In this document: piece by piece, positions 5,251 through 7,702 of the stretch
Layout: every line of letters starts with the position of its first letter
Position numbering within the stretch: the first letter of the stretch is position 1
NCBI GenBank assembly: GCA_021160355.1
Contig: JAGHCS010000244.1
Coordinates: forward strand, 1-7,702
Length of the DNA: 7,702 nt
Direction of reading: 5' to 3'
Origin: Candidatus Cloacimonadota bacterium
Lineage (GTDB): Bacteria > Cloacimonadota > Cloacimonadia > JGIOTU-2
Notes under the pieces: generated by a model
Databases searched by the model: none
Told to the model about the DNA's origin: nothing
The model's input: only the letters and a program-made list of their open reading frames with translations
Made by a program: the position numbers and the translations under genes

Positions 5251-6555
5251 TTATAAAAATTTATTGATGTATGTATAGTTTTGTGTAAGTTTACCGTTAT
5301 GAAGGATCAACGCATGCTGTAGTTCTTGTGGAAGCTGTGCTTCGTTAAGCGTGCCTTGTTTATGAGCTGCGATAAGCATAGGAACAAAATCCACCAATGC
5401 TTCACTGAAAGAGCGGGATGCATCCTTTGGAATTTCACATGGGAGATTGTCGCGACCTACTACAATAACCCCTTTGCCTTCATTCCCATCGACCACCGCA
5501 TCTGTTATCGGATCATACATATAGGTCGGATTATCGGGCTCAGTAATCTTACTTGTGATCTCGATCGAGCCTTCGATATCACAGCTTACATCCCCGATCA
5601 CTTTAAGTTTGAGTTTCTGCCCATTTTTTGAAAACTCTTTCAATGCTACTTTGGTAACGAATCTTGGGCTGCCGAGTGACCAGTATATACAATTCATTAG
5701 AATAGTAAGATGAGGAAGATATTGAGCAAATTGAGATGTATATTTTTCAGGATGTTTAAAATAATCATACAATTCAAATTTTGCAGATTCATCTTTGGGC
5801 TTCACAATATCCACTTCTTTGAACACGACCTTGTAAAGATGATTTTTCGAGAAATCCGCGTTGCTTTTCAGTGAAAGTAGTTCCTGGGGACTTACTTTTA
5901 TGATCGGGAAGCAATCAAGAATTTCCTGAGCGCCTTTGGACACATTTCCATAACCGGTAAATCCGACCACGAGGGGACAAATCTCTTCAGGGAGACTGTT
6001 TTCTGAAATTTCTTCACCGATTTTCTTGAGTGCTCTTTTGATATCCTCAACAGAATGATATTCATATGCTTTTTCTATCTTTTCAAAAGGAGTTGTAATA
6101 CCTTCATATTTCAAGCGTTGACCGTATGCCCAAAGTGAATCGACCATACCTGCAATGCCTGCATGTCGTCCGAAAAATATCAAACGCCGCCCTTTGTCGT
6201 TCTCTATCTTTTCATAATCGATGAGATTACATTTGAGGTCAATCAACTGCTGCAGCATCGGCATATTATAGAGCTGTCCTTTTATCACATGAGAGAAAAA
6301 CATATAGGTTTTTCCGGGCAGGAAAAAAGTAGCCGGCATCTCTTTCACACCGAATACGACCGGGCATTCGGAAAGATCTTCCTGTATAACCGCACCTGCT
6401 TTTTTGTATTCATCGTCGGTAAAAATGCGAATATCAGAAGGTTGTACAAAGGTTTGTATGTCGAATTTTTCTTTAAGTAGTTTTGCATGTTCCGGTGTGA
6501 GTGCAACCCGTCGTTCCCATTTGCTTTTATCTTCTCTTCGGATTCCTATCTTCAT
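5251..6555 (-). CDS. Lysine-ketoglutarate reductase (saccharopine-forming), AASS N-terminal type
   Basis: Predicted to condense lysine and 2-oxoglutarate with NAD(P)H to saccharopine. The 434 residues match the N-terminal half of animal AASS and the alanine dehydrogenase/Lys1 fold. Motifs are IRREDKSKWERRVALTP (5-21), FGVKEMP (68-74), TYMFFSHVIKGQ (83-94), LIDYEKI (111-117) and the dinucleotide-binding GYGNVSKGAQ (201-210). By analogy with yeast Lys1, Lys71 and His89 are the likely catalytic pair. Its C-terminus (HNGKLTQNYTYINKFL) corresponds to the linker before the dehydrogenase half of AASS. The chosen ATG (6553-6555) lies 1 nt after the aminotransferase stop, has GAG at 7-nt spacing and fits the family N-terminus. 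An in-frame ATG at 6565-6567, adding MRYN and overlapping the upstream gene, is possible. Translational coupling to the aminotransferase is likely. Confidence 0.92.
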   Translation of the reverse strand: MKIGIRREDKSKWERRVALTPEHAKLLKEKFDIQTFVQPSDIRIFTDDEYKKAGAVIQEDLSECPVVFGVKEMPATFFLPGKTYMFFSHVIKGQLYNMPMLQQLIDLKCNLIDYEKIENDKGRRLIFFGRHAGIAGMVDSLWAYGQRLKYEGITTPFEKIEKAYEYHSVEDIKRALKKIGEEISENSLPEEICPLVVGFTGYGNVSKGAQEILDCFPIIKVSPQELLSLKSNADFSKNHLYKVVFKEVDIVKPKDESAKFELYDYFKHPEKYTSQFAQYLPHLTILMNCIYWSLGSPRFVTKVALKEFSKNGQKLKLKVIGDVSCDIEGSIEITSKITEPDNPTYMYDPITDAVVDGNEGKGVIVVGRDNLPCEIPKDASRSFSEALVDFVPMLIAAHKQGTLNEAQLPQELQHALILHNGKLTQNYTYINKFL

Positions 6556-6556
6556 A

Positions 6557-7702
6557 TTATATCTCATCAAAAACCTGTTTTATTCGCTTCAATGCATCTC
6601 TGAGTTGATCTTCGGTAATGACCAACGGCGGTGCAAAACGAATGATGTGTTCATGTGTTGGTTTTGCAAGGATGCCTTTTTCTTTGAGTTCGAGGCAAAC
6701 CTTCCATGCATCGATGCCGTCTTTGGGTTTGATGACCACTGCATTGAGCAGTCCTTTTCCGCGTACGATCTCAATAAATGGAGAATCAATTGCTTCGAGT
6801 TCAGCGCGGAACATTTTTCCCAATCTTTCAGCATTTTCAGTAAGATGCTCATCTTTTATGACTTTGAGCGCTGCGGTCGCTACTGCACAAGCAAGAGGAA
6901 ATCCGCCAAAGGTCGAGCCGTGCTCGCCAGGCTTTATGGTAAGCATGATCTCTTTACTTGAGAGCACTGTGGATACAGGAAGCACACCGCCTGAAATCGC
7001 CTTTCCCAAAATAAGCACATCCGGCTTGACATCTTCATAATCACATGCAAGTAAACGCCCTGTTCGTCCGATACCGGTCTGCACCTCGTCTGCGATAAAA
7101 AGTACATTATGTTTTTTGCAAATGTTATAGCATTTTTTGATATATCCTTCATCAGGAACAAACACACCGGCTTCCCCCTGGATGGGCTCAACGATAAATG
7201 CGCATACTTCTTCACCTTGCTCCTGTAAAACCTGTTCCAGCGCTTCGGTACTATTATAAGGAATCTGAATTATACCCGGCAGATATGGACCAAATTGTTT
7301 TCTGCAGTCGGGATCTGTGGACGCGGAGATCGCACCGAGTGTTCGTCCGTGGAAATTATTTTCACAGAAAATGATCTTTGCCTTGTTGTCTCCGATTCCC
7401 TTTTTGACATACCCCCATCTGCGTGCAAGCTTCATTGCTGTTTCCACGCCCTCAACGCCGGTATTCATTGGCAGAACCATCTCAAAGCCGAAGTATTTTG
7501 TAACGAATTTTTCATATTCGCCGAGTTTGTTATTAAAAAATGCTCGTGAAGTTAAGGTCAAAATTTCTGCTTGATTCATAAGTGCGTCGATTATTTTTGG
7601 ATGACAATGCCCCTGATTAACAGCGGAATAGGCAGAAAGGAAGTCATAATATCTATTTCCTTCGGGATCCCACACAAATGGACCTTCTCCCTTTGCGATC
7701 AC
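6557..7702 (-). CDS. rocD: Ornithine aminotransferase, 5' end outside window
   Basis: PLP-dependent class III aminotransferase: ornithine plus 2-oxoglutarate gives glutamate 5-semialdehyde plus glutamate. The visible 381 residues match human OAT throughout: FLSAYSAVNQGHCHPKI (21-37), LTLTSRAFFNN (48-58), MNTGVEGVETAMKLAR (79-94) and FHGRTLGAIS (117-126). VEPIQGEAGVFVPD (171-184), FIADEVQTG (202-210), LGKAISGG (232-239), KPGEHGSTFGG and LAKPTHEHIIRFAPPLV follow. The PLP lysine is visible residue 234. Residues corresponding to human Tyr85, Arg180, Glu235 and Lys292 are all present (Tyr25, Arg120, Glu177, Lys234), which favours ornithine over GABA or acetylornithine. Family alignment implies that at least 20-30 N-terminal residues lie beyond the edge. 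The GTG at the edge is probably an internal valine. The stop (6557-6559) is 1 nt from the next start, so it is co-transcribed with the saccharopine genes. Confidence 0.93.
   Translation of the reverse strand: MIAKGEGPFVWDPEGNRYYDFLSAYSAVNQGHCHPKIIDALMNQAEILTLTSRAFFNNKLGEYEKFVTKYFGFEMVLPMNTGVEGVETAMKLARRWGYVKKGIGDNKAKIIFCENNFHGRTLGAISASTDPDCRKQFGPYLPGIIQIPYNSTEALEQVLQEQGEEVCAFIVEPIQGEAGVFVPDEGYIKKCYNICKKHNVLFIADEVQTGIGRTGRLLACDYEDVKPDVLILGKAISGGVLPVSTVLSSKEIMLTIKPGEHGSTFGGFPLACAVATAALKVIKDEHLTENAERLGKMFRAELEAIDSPFIEIVRGKGLLNAVVIKPKDGIDAWKVCLELKEKGILAKPTHEHIIRFAPPLVITEDQLRDALKRIKQVFDEI

Noticed and set aside
6404..7040. Overlapping plus-strand open frames of 185 and 140 codons
   Set aside because: Both are antisense to the strongly conserved ornithine aminotransferase coding sequence. 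Their Ser/Phe/Cys-rich composition is typical of reverse-strand shadows.
7700..7702. GTG at the window edge as start codon of the aminotransferase
   Set aside because: Family alignment requires at least 20-30 more residues upstream, including the NYHPLPV region, so the GTG is probably an internal valine and the gene is cut by the window.

Overview
The window is a bacterial chromosome segment of about 7.7 kb in which every supportable gene lies on the minus strand. The likely host is an anaerobic, amino-acid-using member of the FCB group. This is inferred from an AT-rich secreted protein with a type IX-secretion/FlgD-like C-terminal domain (ending in a VSSGVYLYKI-type motif) and from the amino-acid catabolic genes. 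Cloacimonadota would fit, but the sequence alone does not prove it.

Layout from left to right. (1) Positions 1-624 hold the N-terminal 208 residues of pyruvate kinase; its 3' end lies outside the window. Its active-site segment has the Leu/Lys signature of potassium-independent enzymes. (2) Positions 625-808 are a short intergenic region with a possible pyk promoter and a 22-bp palindrome. (3) Positions 809-3443 hold two exported-protein genes. The upstream gene encodes a 111-residue protein of unknown function with a signal peptide. The downstream one encodes a 747-residue beta-propeller-like surface protein with a C-terminal sorting domain. Between them are a strong intrinsic terminator and an alternative hairpin that would cover the second gene's ribosome-binding site. 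(4) Positions 3444-3908 form a 465-bp gene-poor block with four inverted repeats, a run of eight G and the terminator of the next operon. (5) Positions 3909-7702 hold a compact operon transcribed right to left: ornithine aminotransferase (5' end outside the window), lysine-ketoglutarate reductase, then saccharopine dehydrogenase.

The operon is the functional core. The reductase and dehydrogenase match the N- and C-terminal halves of the animal bifunctional alpha-aminoadipic semialdehyde synthase, split into two genes almost exactly at the domain junction. Together they would convert lysine plus 2-oxoglutarate, through saccharopine, to aminoadipate semialdehyde plus glutamate. Ornithine aminotransferase carries out the parallel chemistry on ornithine, giving glutamate semialdehyde plus glutamate. 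All three genes therefore funnel amino groups from basic amino acids onto 2-oxoglutarate. The exported pair and pyruvate kinase show no evident functional link to the operon.
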